From Cognatundibacterium aquatile (GTDB lineage Bacteria > Pseudomonadota > Gammaproteobacteria > Burkholderiales > Burkholderiaceae_D): a stretch of 64,000 nucleotides of DNA. Under the pieces are notes generated by a model. The model was not told where the DNA came from and searched no databases. It was given only the letters and a program-made list of their open reading frames with translations. Positions 8,117-19,212 of this stretch are shown one piece after another (position 1 is the first letter of the stretch; every line of letters begins with the position of its first letter). The stretch spans positions 62,001 through 126,000 of the forward strand of contig NZ_JACOFT010000007.1 in NCBI RefSeq assembly GCF_014699135.1, written 5' to 3'. The position numbers were made by a program, and so were the translations under genes.

Positions 8117-9820
8117 TTGAATACAACTAAATTACTCGATAACGATGTCGCAGACGAGCACCCGGCAGGAACCGGAAATTGCCTCGCGACAGGGACTCGC
8201 CTGAATGATTTTGAAATTACCGGTGTACTCGGTCAGGGAGGGTTTGGCATCGTGTATCTGGCCTTCGATCATTCCTTGCAGCGAACCGTAGCGATCAAGG
8301 AATATATGCCGGGCGCACTTGCCGGCAGGGCAGAGGATGGCAGCGTCGTCGTTCACACTGGTCGGCACAAACCGACGTTTGATGCCGGTCTCAAGAGCTT
8401 TATCAATGAAGCACGTTTGCTGGCGCAGTTCGATCATCCGTCGCTAGTAAAAGTTTATCGCTTCTGGGAAGAAAATAAGACGGCTTACATGGTGATGCGT
8501 CACTACGATGGCGTGACGCTCAAGGAGATTGCTGCCACGCGTCCCGAACTCGTGACGGAAGCGTGGCTCAAATTTATTTTCCGGCAAATTCTGGATGCGC
8601 TGGATACTTTATACCATGCCAGAATACTGCACAGAGATGTGTCACCCGACAACATTATTGTGCAAAAAAACGGTGATGCGGTGTTGCTGGATTTTGGCTC
8701 AGCACGTCAGATTATCGGTGACATGACGCAAGGATTAACCGTTATTCTGAAACCCGGCTATGCGCCGGTCGAACAGTATGCGGATGACGATGATCTGCGT
8801 CAGGGGCCGTGGACCGATATTTATGCGTTGGCCGCTGTCATGTATTACATGATTATCAAATCCCCGCCTGTGATGTCCGTGGCACGTGTGGTAAAGGATA
8901 CACTGGTGCCTTTGCAGCAAGATCCTCACCCAGGGTTCAGTACAAAATTTCTGTGTGCAGTTGATCAAGGGCTGGCGATACAGCCGCAGGACAGACCACA
9001 AACGATGGATGAATTCAGGCGCCTGCTTGGTATCAGCGCGCTTGCCTCATCCCGTAAATCGCGCAAATCCTCGTCCCAGCGCAAGGCGAGTGAAAGCGGG
9101 CGCACGGATGCCAGCAATCCGTCATCGCAAAAACTTACCACGACCACGCGTCTTGGTAAGCCGGTTGCCGCCGGTATGATTCCCGGAATGTTGCGTGAAA
9201 AACTGCAAGCGCTCCGCCAGAGTTCCACCACCCGGGCAGGACAGGCTGTTATCGGCGGTATTCTGATTTTGCTGGCAGCAGGTGTTTATTTCGCCAGTCG
9301 CCATGAGAGCGTGCAACCAGTGTCGTCAACCGTGCCGGTTGCACAGCAGCAGTCCGTTGCGTCATCGGTCGCGGCCACGGCATCCATTCCGCTTGCATCA
9401 GATATGGCCAGTAGCCCGGATCCAGAAGCGCAGGCATGGGAAAAACTGAATGGCAGTGATCATTCAGAGCCGCAAGCGATCAGCGCATTTTTGCAGCAGT
9501 ATCCGAATGGTAAACATGCCGCGGCGGCGCAAGCGCGTTTGAATGAATTAACGCAGGCGGCAGAGCAGGCCAAGGCACAGAGTGCTCCGGCGGAACCTGT
9601 GATCAGCAAAGTCAATGTTAAACTTGCCGTCAAGCCGTGGGGCACAGTGTTTGTCGATGGTGTGCAAAGTGGTGCCAGCCCACCGCTGAAGAATTTAAGT
9701 CTGACCAAGGGTAAGCATAAAATCAGGATTACCAATCCAGGCTTCCCCGACTATCTGATCGAGGTTGACGCTGGTAAAAATAATGCCAGCGTCATCGAGC
9801 ATGAGTTCGTTGCTAAATAA
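8117..9820 (+). CDS. Membrane Ser/Thr protein kinase with PEGA domain (PpkA-like)
   Basis: A 567-residue Hanks-type kinase. It has a Gly loop LGQGGFGIVYLAFD, a catalytic Lys in VAIKEYMPG (about residue 60), the loop HRDVSPDNIIV (about 172) and a DFG motif (about 192). Its single transmembrane helix (about 376-394) and C-terminal PEGA domain (about 497-565) would put the tail in the periplasm. PpkA kinases phosphorylate the FHA protein to switch on type VI secretion, matching the neighbours. The start must be a non-ATG codon: an in-frame stop at 8111 is followed by TTG at 8117, with GAG seven bases upstream. Confidence 0.9.
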   Translation: MNTTKLLDNDVADEHPAGTGNCLATGTRLNDFEITGVLGQGGFGIVYLAFDHSLQRTVAIKEYMPGALAGRAEDGSVVVHTGRHKPTFDAGLKSFINEARLLAQFDHPSLVKVYRFWEENKTAYMVMRHYDGVTLKEIAATRPELVTEAWLKFIFRQILDALDTLYHARILHRDVSPDNIIVQKNGDAVLLDFGSARQIIGDMTQGLTVILKPGYAPVEQYADDDDLRQGPWTDIYALAAVMYYMIIKSPPVMSVARVVKDTLVPLQQDPHPGFSTKFLCAVDQGLAIQPQDRPQTMDEFRRLLGISALASSRKSRKSSSQRKASESGRTDASNPSSQKLTTTTRLGKPVAAGMIPGMLREKLQALRQSSTTRAGQAVIGGILILLAAGVYFASRHESVQPVSSTVPVAQQQSVASSVAATASIPLASDMASSPDPEAQAWEKLNGSDHSEPQAISAFLQQYPNGKHAAAAQARLNELTQAAEQAKAQSAPAEPVISKVNVKLAVKPWGTVFVDGVQSGASPPLKNLSLTKGKHKIRITNPGFPDYLIEVDAGKNNASVIEHEFVAK

Positions 9821-9831
9821 GTTTGAGTAAA

Positions 9832-10323
9832 ATGAAGATTACATTCCGCCTTTTTCCTGTCTGCAGCCTGCTTCTCGTATGTGCCTTTTTGCCGGGATGC
9901 GAAACAGCTCCAAAGAATGTTCCGGCGCCAAAAGCGGCAGTCAAATCGAAAGAGACAAAACCTGTAGCAGCGGCTAATCCAGCAACTGAAGTCGCAGCAC
10001 CAGCACCAGTGATCAGCCCTGATGTGCAGGCTTACAACGAGGGAAGCGCCTTATATAACGACGGTAATTACAACGGCGCGATCAAAAAACTCAGTGGCGC
10101 GACCGAGATCTGGAATGGTCATAATAAGGCGATACAACTCGATGCGCTGAAAACAATGGCGTTCAGCTATTGCGTAACATCCAGAACACAACTGTGTCGT
10201 CAGCAATTTGAGCGGGCCTTAAAGCTTGATCCCAACTTTGATCTGATGCCGAATGAGATTGGTCATCCGATATGGGGTCCGGTCTTTTTGAAAGCTAAAA
10301 AAACCAAAGCCCTTAAAAAATAA
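9832..10323 (+). CDS. TssQ-like type VI-associated lipoprotein
   Basis: A 163-residue lipoprotein. The signal peptide ends in the lipobox LPGC (AFLPGCETAP), followed by a Pro/Ala/Lys linker. A TPR-like helical part comes next (AYNEGSALYNDGNYNGAIKK, later QFERALKLDPNFDLMPNEIG), containing a likely Cys pair (SYCVTSRTQLCRQ). The layout fits the TssQ family of lipoproteins near type VI phosphorylation genes in Burkholderiales. It probably sits at the outer membrane and may relay the periplasmic signal sensed with the kinase. I use the ATG at 9832; a TTG at 9823 adds three residues. Confidence 0.75.
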   Translation: MKITFRLFPVCSLLLVCAFLPGCETAPKNVPAPKAAVKSKETKPVAAANPATEVAAPAPVISPDVQAYNEGSALYNDGNYNGAIKKLSGATEIWNGHNKAIQLDALKTMAFSYCVTSRTQLCRQQFERALKLDPNFDLMPNEIGHPIWGPVFLKAKKTKALKK

Positions 10324-10828
10324 CAGGGCGTCATGCTGCGCAGCTTTTGGTTGTACAGCTATTTTGCTGCAGTTCTACTCAAGTGTTTCTGTTATCGCGT
10401 TCGCTCATGACATCGCAGATGCTGACTTCCTCCAGCCGTCTTTCTCGCTGATATAAATTCAAAAACAGGTATAGACAAGCCGCAGCCGTGCTGCTTGTCT
10501 TTCTGTGCTTGTTTTCGCCATGTATGCCTGTAAAAGTTTCATTTCCCATTTTTGTGCACTACCTTGATCAGATAATAGACGAGAATCAGGTTTGCCGGAT
10601 CGGTTTCCGGGTGCAGGAGCTGACTATTCCATGCGGTAACTTTCGTTAAAAAGCAGGCGATAAAATATGTTGCGCCGCAAACAAAATTTCACATTATAAA
10701 ATTGAATATCGCTATTTGGAAAATTAAAAAACCCCTGCTAGAATGCCTGCATAAATAAAATTTCAGTTTATATTCGTCGATACGCTAACGCGCGCTCACC
10801 TCGAAAGCGCACCAACAGGAGGCCTCTT
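10324..10828 (+). other. Intergenic region before aceE
   Basis: A 505-base gap between the lipoprotein gene and aceE. Apart from the aceE promoter at 10716-10744 and a strong AGGAGG site just before the aceE ATG, no gene or repeat was recognised. A pdhR-type regulator gene is not present here. Confidence 0.5.
10716..10744 (+). promoter_or_regulatory. Promoter for the aceE operon
   Basis: TTGGAA (10716-10721), a 17-base spacer and TAGAAT (10739-10744), with TG one base upstream of the -10 as in extended -10 promoters. It lies 85 bases before the aceE ATG. Spacing and both hexamers are good for a sigma-70-type promoter. Confidence 0.65.
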
Positions 10829-13525
10829 ATGTCACCCCAGATAGACCAAGTTCTGGCGCAAGCCGTCAATGATCCAGATGTCATGGAAACGAATGAGTGG
10901 CTTGATGCGCTCGAATCCGTGATTGAGAATGAAGGCCCTGAGCGTGCTCATTACCTGATGGAGCGCATGGTTGATCTGGCGCGCCGCCGCGGTGCGCATA
11001 TCCCGTTCTCCAGCAATACCGCTTACGTCAATACGATACCAGCTGACCAGGGCGAACATTGCCCGGGTAATCTGGAAATCGAAGAAAAACTGCGCTCGAT
11101 GATGCGCTGGAACGCGATGGCGATGGTAGTGAAAGCCAATCGTCTGGATGGCGATCTGGGCGGTCATTTATCCAGCTTTGCTTCGCTGGCCAATATGCTG
11201 GGCATAGGTTTCAACCATTTCTGGCATGCGCCGACTGAAGACCACGGCGGTGACTTGTTGTACATCCAAGGTCACTCTGCGCCAGGTATTTATGCCCGCG
11301 CATTTCTGGAAGGTCGCCTGACCGAAGAACAGTTGCAGCATTTCCGCCGCGAAGTCGATGGTAAAGGTTTGTCTTCTTATCCGCATCCTAAGTTGATGCC
11401 GGGATTCTGGCAGTTCCCAACCGTATCGATGGGCTTGGGGCCATTGATGGCGATTTATCAGGCGCGTTTCCTCAAGTATCTGCATGCGCGTGGTATTGCG
11501 GATACAGAGAAACGGAAAGTCTGGGCATTCTGTGGCGATGGTGAGATGGATGAACCGGAATCCATGGGCGCGATCGGTATGGCAGGCCGTGAACAACTGA
11601 ATAATCTGGTGATCGTGGTCAACTGTAACTTGCAGCGTCTGGATGGCCCTGTACGTGGCAATGGCAAAATCATTCAGGAACTGGAATCCGATTTCCGTGG
11701 CGCAGGCTGGAATGTCGTCAAAGTGATCTGGGGCAGTGGCTGGGATGAATTGCTGGCGAAAGACAAAGAAGGCATCCTGCAAAAAGTGATGATGGAAACC
11801 GTAGACGGTGAATATCAGAACTACAAAGCCAGAGATGGTGCGTATGTCCGTGCCCACTTCTTTAGCAAACATCCGAAATTGCTGGAAATGGTCAGCAAAA
11901 TGTCGGATGACGATATCTGGCGTCTGACCCGCGGTGGTCATGATCCGCACAAAATTTATGCTGCTTATAAAGTGGCACAGGAAAGCACAGACAAACCAAC
12001 TGTGATTCTGGCAAAGAGTATCAAAGGCTTCGGTTTTGGTAAATCCGGCGAGGCACGTAATACCGCGCACAATACCAAGAAACTCGATGATGAAGCGATC
12101 AAAGCCATGCGCGACCGCTTCCAGTTGCCGATCGCTGACGCTGATCTGCCAGCCATTCCTTTCTACAAACCAGCTGACGACACGCCGGAAATGCAATACC
12201 TGCATGCGCGTCGTAAAGCGCTGGGCGGTTATCTGCCACAACGCCGTCAGAAAGCGGATGAAGCGCTGGTTGTGCCAGCATTATCGGCATTCCAGGCAAT
12301 GCTGGAGCCGACCGCTGAAGGTCGTGAAATTTCCACTACCGCTGCGTATGTCCGCGTTCTGACGACCTTACTGCGGGATGCGAGTTTGGGCCCGCGCGTC
12401 GTGCCTATCATGGTGGATGAATCACGCACTTTCGGTATGGAAGGTTTATTCCGTCAGATCGGTATTTTCAGTCAGGTTGGTCAGTTGTATGAGCCTGTCG
12501 ATAAAGATCAGGTGATGTACTACCGCGAAGATAAAGCGGGTCAAATTTTGCAAGAGGGTATCAACGAAGCTGGTGGTATGAGTTCCTGGATCGCCGCAGC
12601 GACTTCCTACTCGACCAATAACCGCGTGATGATTCCGTTCTACACGTATTACTCGATGTTTGGTCTGCAGCGTATCGGCGATCTGGCGTGGGCTGCGGGC
12701 GATATGCGAGCACGTGGTTTCCTGCTTGGCGGTACAGCCGGTCGCACGACGCTGAACGGCGAAGGCTTGCAGCATGAAGATGGTCACAGCCATGTGTTGG
12801 CGTCAACGATTCCTAACTGCGTGCCTTACGATCCGACCTTTGCGCATGAAGTGGCGGTCATCATGCATGACGGCCTGCGTCGTATGGTGACGAATCAGGA
12901 AGACGTGTTCTACTACATCACGCTGATGAACGAGAACTATAGCCATCCGGGTCTGAAAGCGGGTCAGGAAGAGGGCATTATCAAAGGTCTGTACCAGTTG
13001 CAAAAATCAGCAGAAACAACCAAACATCGCGTGCAGTTGCTGGGTTCCGGCACGATCTTGCGCGAAGTGATTGCCGCTGCTGAATTGTTGCAATCTGACT
13101 GGGGCATCGCAGCCGATGTCTGGTCTGCACCTTCATTCACTTTGCTGGCGCGGGATGGTCAGGATGCTGAACGCTGGAATATGTTGCATCCGACTGAAGA
13201 CGCACGTTTGCCATACATCACTCAGTGTCTGAAAGACACGACAGGTCCTATCGTGGTATCAACGGACTATATGCGTACGTTTGCTGAACAGGTACGTGCT
13301 TTCATCCCGAAAGACCGTAGCTACAAGGTCTTGGGAACTGATGGTTTCGGTCGCTCCGATTCACGTGCCAAACTGCGTGAATTCTTCGAGGTGAATCGTT
13401 ACTTCGTTGTGATCGCTGCACTCAAATCGCTGGCTGACGAAGGCGCTTTGTCTGCTTCCGTGGTGGCTCAGGCAATCGCGAAATACGGCATCAACGCAGA
13501 CAAACCAAATCCGGTGACTGTGTAA
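10829..13525 (+). CDS. aceE: Pyruvate dehydrogenase E1 (homodimeric)
   Basis: E1 of the pyruvate dehydrogenase complex (898 residues, usual size for the homodimeric type). It decarboxylates pyruvate with thiamine diphosphate and acetylates the lipoyl arms of E2. The TPP motif is WAFCGDGEMDEPES followed by a downstream VNCNLQRLDGPVRGNG segment. Later conserved blocks include DESRTFGMEGLF and LNGEGLQHEDGHSH. A strong AGGAGG sequence precedes the ATG. It is first in an operon with aceF and lpdA. The join to aceF is 60 bases and carries a perfect palindrome. Long frames on the opposite strand are shadows. Confidence 0.97.
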   Translation: MSPQIDQVLAQAVNDPDVMETNEWLDALESVIENEGPERAHYLMERMVDLARRRGAHIPFSSNTAYVNTIPADQGEHCPGNLEIEEKLRSMMRWNAMAMVVKANRLDGDLGGHLSSFASLANMLGIGFNHFWHAPTEDHGGDLLYIQGHSAPGIYARAFLEGRLTEEQLQHFRREVDGKGLSSYPHPKLMPGFWQFPTVSMGLGPLMAIYQARFLKYLHARGIADTEKRKVWAFCGDGEMDEPESMGAIGMAGREQLNNLVIVVNCNLQRLDGPVRGNGKIIQELESDFRGAGWNVVKVIWGSGWDELLAKDKEGILQKVMMETVDGEYQNYKARDGAYVRAHFFSKHPKLLEMVSKMSDDDIWRLTRGGHDPHKIYAAYKVAQESTDKPTVILAKSIKGFGFGKSGEARNTAHNTKKLDDEAIKAMRDRFQLPIADADLPAIPFYKPADDTPEMQYLHARRKALGGYLPQRRQKADEALVVPALSAFQAMLEPTAEGREISTTAAYVRVLTTLLRDASLGPRVVPIMVDESRTFGMEGLFRQIGIFSQVGQLYEPVDKDQVMYYREDKAGQILQEGINEAGGMSSWIAAATSYSTNNRVMIPFYTYYSMFGLQRIGDLAWAAGDMRARGFLLGGTAGRTTLNGEGLQHEDGHSHVLASTIPNCVPYDPTFAHEVAVIMHDGLRRMVTNQEDVFYYITLMNENYSHPGLKAGQEEGIIKGLYQLQKSAETTKHRVQLLGSGTILREVIAAAELLQSDWGIAADVWSAPSFTLLARDGQDAERWNMLHPTEDARLPYITQCLKDTTGPIVVSTDYMRTFAEQVRAFIPKDRSYKVLGTDGFGRSDSRAKLREFFEVNRYFVVIAALKSLADEGALSASVVAQAIAKYGINADKPNPVTV

Positions 13526-13536
13526 CAGCATGAGGC

Positions 13537-13557
13537 AGGGTGCGCCAGGCGCACCCT
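13537..13557. repeat. REP-like palindrome between aceE and aceF
   Basis: AGGGTGCGCC, one base, GGCGCACCCT: a perfect 10-base-arm palindrome 12 bases after the aceE stop. A shorter relative, GGTGCGT/ACGCACC, is at 22101. Such GGTGCG...CGCACC palindromes are widespread extragenic elements in betaproteobacteria. Here it could stabilise the aceE message or weaken read-through into aceF. Confidence 0.6.
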
Positions 13558-13585
13558 ACGAAAGAAACGCAAACGGAGCTAATTT

Positions 13586-14926
13586 ATGAGCGCAATTGAA
13601 GTCAAAGTACCGGATATCGGTGATTTCAAGGAAGTGGAAGTCATTGAGCTGATGGTCAAAGTCGGCGATACCATCAAAGTCGATCAATCTCTGATCACGG
13701 TCGAATCAGACAAGGCCAGCATGGAAATCCCGTCCAGCCATGCCGGTGTGGTTAAAGAAATTAAAGTTAAAGTTGGTGATAAGGTCGCCGAAGGTTCGTT
13801 ATTGGTGATCGTCGAAGCCGGTGGCGATGCGGTCGCGCCTGCAGTTGCACCAGCCCAGCCAGCTGTTGCGCCTGCGACGCCCGCCGCGCCAGTGGCCGCA
13901 GCACCTGCACCTGCACCAGTACCTGCATCCGCGCCGGTGGTTGCAGCGGCACCTGCGGTAACAGCTGCGGCACCAGTGGCGACTGCGGTTGCCGGTAAAG
14001 CGCATGCCTCACCATCGATACGCAAATTTGCGCGTGAACTCGGTGTTGATCTGAGCCGCGTTGCCGGGTCTGGCCAGAAAGGCCGGATCACGCAGGAAGA
14101 TGTGCAGAACTTCGTCAAAGGCATCATGGCTGGCAGCACCGCTGTTGCTGCGGTTTCTGCTCCGGCGAAAAATGGCAGCGGCGTCGGCCTTGATGTATTG
14201 CCGTGGCCATCGCTGGATTTCAGCAAATTTGGCGCGACGACAATTTCACCTTTGTCACGCATCAAAAAACTGTCCGGCCCGAATCTGCATCGCAACTGGG
14301 TCATGATTCCGCACGTCACGCAATTTGATGAAGCCGACATCACCGGCCTCGAAGATTTCCGTAAATCGTCGAACGAAGCGATGGCAAAATCCGGCGTCAA
14401 GCTGACTATGCTGGCTTTCGTGATTAAAGCGAGTGTGGCTGCGCTGAAAAAATTCCCGGCATTTAATTCTTCGCTCGATGCTACCGGTGAAAACCTGATT
14501 CTGAAACAGTATTACAACGTTGGCTTTGCTGCTGATACGCCAAACGGTCTGGTGGTGCCTGTTGTCAAAAATGCGGATCAGAAAACCCTGTCACAAATTG
14601 CGCAGGAAATGGGTGATCTGTCGGCACAAGCACGCGAAGGCAAACTCAAACCTGCTGACATGCAAGGGGCGACGTTTACGATTTCTTCGCTCGGCGGTAT
14701 TGGCGGTACGGCGTTCACGCCTATCATCAATGCACCTGAAGTGGCGATTCTGGGCTTGTCGAAATCCAGCATCAAACCGGTGTGGGACGGTAAAGCATTC
14801 CAGCCACGTCTGATGTTGCCTCTGTCGCTGTCTTACGACCACCGCGTGATCGATGGCGCGATGGCCGCGAAATTCACTGCTTATCTGGCCGATGTGTTGG
14901 CTGATCTGCGTAAAACCTTGCTGTGA
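13586..14926 (+). CDS. aceF: Dihydrolipoamide acetyltransferase E2
   Basis: E2 core of pyruvate dehydrogenase, 446 residues. It has one lipoyl domain (about 1-77, lipoyl Lys in [12 protein letters not shown]), a long Ala/Pro linker and a peripheral-subunit-binding domain (about 135-175, [20 protein letters not shown]). The catalytic acetyltransferase domain (about 205-446) carries the active-site motif [12 protein letters not shown] near the C-terminus. E. coli AceF has three lipoyl domains. This one has a single domain, while two more are fused to the next gene product. GGAG lies ten bases before the ATG, and the stop is followed closely by lpdA. Confidence 0.96.
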   Translation: MSAIEVKVPDIGDFKEVEVIELMVKVGDTIKVDQSLITVESDKASMEIPSSHAGVVKEIKVKVGDKVAEGSLLVIVEAGGDAVAPAVAPAQPAVAPATPAAPVAAAPAPAPVPASAPVVAAAPAVTAAAPVATAVAGKAHASPSIRKFARELGVDLSRVAGSGQKGRITQEDVQNFVKGIMAGSTAVAAVSAPAKNGSGVGLDVLPWPSLDFSKFGATTISPLSRIKKLSGPNLHRNWVMIPHVTQFDEADITGLEDFRKSSNEAMAKSGVKLTMLAFVIKASVAALKKFPAFNSSLDATGENLILKQYYNVGFAADTPNGLVVPVVKNADQKTLSQIAQEMGDLSAQAREGKLKPADMQGATFTISSLGGIGGTAFTPIINAPEVAILGLSKSSIKPVWDGKAFQPRLMLPLSLSYDHRVIDGAMAAKFTAYLADVLADLRKTLL

Positions 14927-14940
14927 GCGGAGACCAGGCT

Positions 14941-17088
14941 ATGAGTGCTATCGAAGTTAAAGTTCCCGATATCGGCGACTTCAAAGAAGTCGAAGTGATT
15001 GAAGTGCTGGTCAAGGTCGGCGATACGATCAAGGTGGATCAGTCCTTAGTGACGGTCGAATCCGATAAAGCCAGCATGGAAATTCCTTCCAGCCAGGCTG
15101 GCGTGATCAAAGAACTGAAAGTGAAGCTGGGCGACAAAATTGCCGAAGGCAGTATTCTGCTGGTGATTGAGGCGGAAGGTGCAGTTGGAACTGCGGCAGC
15201 GAGTGCAACACCTGCGGCTCCAGCAGTTGCGGTAGCGCCAGTTGCTGCCACTCCAGCCCCGGCTGCCGTTGCCGCGCCTGCAGCTCCACCTGCACCTGCC
15301 GGACCAGTCGGCATCGTCGAAGTTAAAGTGCCGGACATCGGCGATTTCAAAGAAGTTGAAGTCATCGAAGTCATGGTCAAAGTGGGCGATACGATCAAGG
15401 TCGATCAATCATTGATTACGGTAGAGTCGGACAAAGCCAGCATGGAGATTCCTTCCAGTCACGCCGGTGTGGTCAAAGAAGTCAAAGTCAAGGTCGGTGA
15501 TAAAGTCGCCGAAGGCTCGTTGTTGTTGCTGGTGGAAGCTGCGGGTTCAGCATCTGCGGCATCTGCTGCGGTCGCGCCTGCTGTTGCTGCCTCAGTTGCC
15601 GCCGCAGTTGCTTCGGCTGCTCCAGTCACTCCTGCACCGCTTGCGTCTGGCTACACAGGTCAGGTCGATATCGAGTGCGACATGATGGTACTCGGTGCCG
15701 GCCCCGGCGGTTATTCCGCTGCCTTCCGTTCTGCCGATCTCGGTATGAATACCGTGCTGGTAGAGAAATATTCGACACTCGGCGGCGTCTGTCTGAATGT
15801 CGGTTGCATTCCTTCGAAAGCGCTGCTGCACGTCGCTGCGGTCATCGACGAAACATCGCACATGGAAGCGCTGGGTGTGACATTTGCGAAACCGGCGATC
15901 GATATCGACAAGCTGCGCGGCTACAAAGAAAGCGTCATCAAAAAAATGACGACGGGCTTAGCTGGCATGGCGAAAGCACGTAAGGTCAATATCGTGCAAG
16001 GCGTCGGTCAATTCCTCAGCCCTTACCACATTGAAGTCACTGCGGCAGACGGCACGAAAAAAGTCGTGCAGTTCAAGCAGGCGATTATCGCTGCCGGTTC
16101 TTCCGTCGTGAATCTGCCGTTTGTCCCTGTTGACCCACGCATTGTCGACAGCACCGGCGCACTGGAATTACGTCAGGTGCCGAAACGCATGTTGGTGATC
16201 GGTGGCGGCATTATCGGTCTGGAAATGGCGACCGTGTATTCGACACTCGGCGCGCGCATCGATGTGGTTGAAATGATGGACGGCCTGATGCAGGGCGCGG
16301 ATCGAGACATGGTCAAAGTTTGGCAGAAGCACAACGAAAAACGCTTCGATAACATCATGCTGAAAACCAAAACGGTCGGTGTGGAAGCGCTGCCGGAAGG
16401 CATCAAGGTCACGTTTGCATCTGCTATTGAAGGCGAAGCTGCACCGGCACCGCAAGTCTACGATCTGGTGTTAGTGGCTGTCGGTCGCAGCCCGAATGGT
16501 AAGAAAATCGCGGCAGACAAAGCAGGCGTTGCAGTGACAGACCGTGGCTTTATCAACGTCGACAAACAGATGCGCACCAATGTGCCGCATATTTTTGCGA
16601 TTGGTGATCTGGTCGGTCAGCCTATGCTGGCGCATAAAGCCGTGCATGAAGCACATGTGGCTGCCGAAGCTGCCGCTGGTGAAAAAGCCTACTTCGACGC
16701 ACAGGTGATTCCGTCGGTCGCTTACACTGATCCTGAAGTTGCATGGGTCGGTGTGACCGAAGACGAAGCCAAAGCCAAGGGCATCAAAGTCGAAAAAGGC
16801 TTGTTCCCGTGGATGGCTTCAGGCCGTGCTGTGGCGAATGGCCGCGACGAAGGTTTCACCAAATTGCTGTTTGATGCAGACACCAAACGCATCGTCGGCG
16901 GCGGTATCGTCGGTACGCATGCTGGTGACATGATAGGTGAGATTGCGCTGGCAATTGAAATGGGCGCAGATGCGGTGGATATCGGCAAAACCATCCATCC
17001 ACATCCGACGCTGGGCGAATCTATCGGCATGGCAGCAGAAGTCTATAAAGGCGTTTGCACTGATTTGCCACCGCAACGCAAGAAGTAA
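14941..17088 (+). CDS. lpdA: Dihydrolipoamide dehydrogenase E3 with two N-terminal lipoyl domains
   Basis: A 715-residue flavoenzyme that reoxidises dihydrolipoamide with FAD and NAD. Two lipoyl domains come first (about 1-78 and 125-203), each with [12 protein letters not shown] and each followed by an Ala/Pro linker. The E3 core then has the FAD motif [15 protein letters not shown], the redox disulfide [16 protein letters not shown], the NAD motif [12 protein letters not shown] and the dimer-interface [10 protein letters not shown]3 proteins without lipoyl domains are about 475 residues. I chose the ATG at 14941, with GGAG eight bases upstream. A GTG at 14923 overlapping aceF adds six residues. 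Confidence 0.96.
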   Translation: MSAIEVKVPDIGDFKEVEVIEVLVKVGDTIKVDQSLVTVESDKASMEIPSSQAGVIKELKVKLGDKIAEGSILLVIEAEGAVGTAAASATPAAPAVAVAPVAATPAPAAVAAPAAPPAPAGPVGIVEVKVPDIGDFKEVEVIEVMVKVGDTIKVDQSLITVESDKASMEIPSSHAGVVKEVKVKVGDKVAEGSLLLLVEAAGSASAASAAVAPAVAASVAAAVASAAPVTPAPLASGYTGQVDIECDMMVLGAGPGGYSAAFRSADLGMNTVLVEKYSTLGGVCLNVGCIPSKALLHVAAVIDETSHMEALGVTFAKPAIDIDKLRGYKESVIKKMTTGLAGMAKARKVNIVQGVGQFLSPYHIEVTAADGTKKVVQFKQAIIAAGSSVVNLPFVPVDPRIVDSTGALELRQVPKRMLVIGGGIIGLEMATVYSTLGARIDVVEMMDGLMQGADRDMVKVWQKHNEKRFDNIMLKTKTVGVEALPEGIKVTFASAIEGEAAPAPQVYDLVLVAVGRSPNGKKIAADKAGVAVTDRGFINVDKQMRTNVPHIFAIGDLVGQPMLAHKAVHEAHVAAEAAAGEKAYFDAQVIPSVAYTDPEVAWVGVTEDEAKAKGIKVEKGLFPWMASGRAVANGRDEGFTKLLFDADTKRIVGGGIVGTHAGDMIGEIALAIEMGADAVDIGKTIHPHPTLGESIGMAAEVYKGVCTDLPPQRKK

Positions 17089-17126
17089 GAGCATCCCCCG
17101 TTCTCAAGGGAACGGTACTGCATGAC

Positions 17127-17157
17127 AAAAAACCGCGCTTCAGGGCGCGGTTTTTTT
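17127..17157 (+). terminator. Terminator of the aceE-aceF-lpdA operon
   Basis: AACCGCGC (17131-17138), loop TTCAGG and GCGCGGTT (17145-17152) form a perfect GC-rich stem with T7 following and a matching A-run before. It lies 43 bases after the lpdA stop. Confidence 0.9.
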
Positions 17158-17244
17158 ATGGCTGCTCGCTGCAGTTTAACATTCGTTGGCAATGCAGAGA
17201 TTGCCTGCACCTGGTACGGGTCAACAGGTTAACAGGTCAAGCGA

Positions 17245-18297
<1,053 letters not shown>

Positions 18298-18725
18298 GAA
18301 GGCTGTCCTTGGGGTGAATGGATGGTAAATCGATCTCAGCCCCGAAGTTCGCCTGCATATCGCTATACATGGCAATTTTCAGTTGCAGTACCGTCAGGTT
18401 GTCCTGCAAGGCTGCGATCGTCTGTTCCACGCTTTGGGTATGCTGTTCCAGCAAGGCCTTGCGTGCAGACACACTCTCTGGCGTATTGCCTTCCCTGCGC
18501 CATTCTGCATAGCGCAGCATGTCGCGTACCGGCAAACCGGTGCGCCGTAGTTTCAGCAAAAAGTCTATCCACCGGATATCTTCTTCACGGAACTGGCGGT
18601 GTGCATTACTGCGCCGCGCGACCGGATCGAGCAAACCGATCCGTTCGTAATAGCGCAGGGTATGCACACTGAGGCCGGTGGCAGCAGCGGCTTGTTGTAT
18701 CGTCATGGGAGTGGTCATGGCAGGC

Positions 18726-18756
18726 AGTCTAGAAGTTGGAGCGCGCTCTAAGTCAA
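18726..18756 (-). promoter_or_regulatory. MerR-type promoter/operator
   Basis: On the minus strand TTGACT (18756-18751), a 19-base spacer and TAGACT (18731-18726). Overlapping the -35 and filling most of the spacer is the near-perfect inverted repeat TTAGAGCG/CGCTCCAA (18751-18736). Spacers of 19-20 bases with a central dyad are the hallmark of MerR-activated promoters, so the regulator probably controls itself and the aldo/keto reductase. Confidence 0.75.
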
Positions 18757-18875
18757 GCACATTCCTGAGAAAATATTTGAGTATGAAAGACAAGATTGCG
18801 CAGACAGAATAGCAGGATTCAATCTTATGACCCATCCTGAAACAGACAGACAGTTTTCTTGCGAAACGAAAACAA

Positions 18876-18965
18876 ATGGCATCGTATTCCGACCCTGCGC
18901 TGACGGTTTTACCTGAGCTGATACAGCACTTGTCAGCATTTTTGCAGCGCCTGTCCCGCCACTGA
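18876..18965 (+). pseudogene. 3' relic of an alpha/beta hydrolase gene
   Basis: Reads 29 codons, beginning MASYSDPAL and ending SAFLQRLSRH before a stop. It aligns without gaps to the last 29 residues of the intact hydrolase at 19651-20625 (22 of 29 identical by eye). The similarity continues past the stop through a 25-base spacer of equal length and into a copy of the dispersed repeat. The rest of the gene is missing, so this is the remainder of a duplicated hydrolase-plus-repeat unit. Confidence 0.8.
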
Positions 18966-18991
18966 TTCTGCCCATGCCATTTTTTGCCTTC

Positions 18992-19074
18992 AATATACTC
19001 CCCCTGGTATGTTTAAAGCCCCTTTGTTTATAAGGACATCAGAGGTGTTTTTTATAAAATAGGGGGGAGTATCC
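18992..19074. repeat. Dispersed structured repeat, copy B
   Basis: Starts AATATACTCCCCC, ends GGGGGGAGTATCC, and carries the internal core TTGTTTATAAGGACATCA shared exactly with copy C. The ends can pair, and the left part is a small palindrome of its own (ATATACTCCCCCTGGTATGT). It lies directly after the hydrolase relic. The rest of the 18719-19212 gap holds the MerR promoter and no other recognised gene. Confidence 0.8.
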
Positions 19075-19212
19075 ACAATTGCTGCTTTCAGCGGGTGAAT
19101 ACTGGCCCATTCACCTGAGGTGGTTTTGCTGATGTTGTACTATTGTCTTTTCATGATGGCATTCATTGCTCCCTTGTCTGATTTAACCTGTCTGTGATTG
19201 AAAGGAATCTCC

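Noticed and set aside
11168-12241. Long open frame of 357 codons antisense to aceE
   Set aside because: It lies wholly within the well-supported aceE gene, is rich in His, Phe and Gln as chance antisense frames are, and has no family resemblance.
13684-14400. Antisense frame of 238 codons in aceF
   Set aside because: It mirrors the Ala/Pro linker of AceF, producing Gly/Ala/Thr runs; codon bias of the forward gene explains it.
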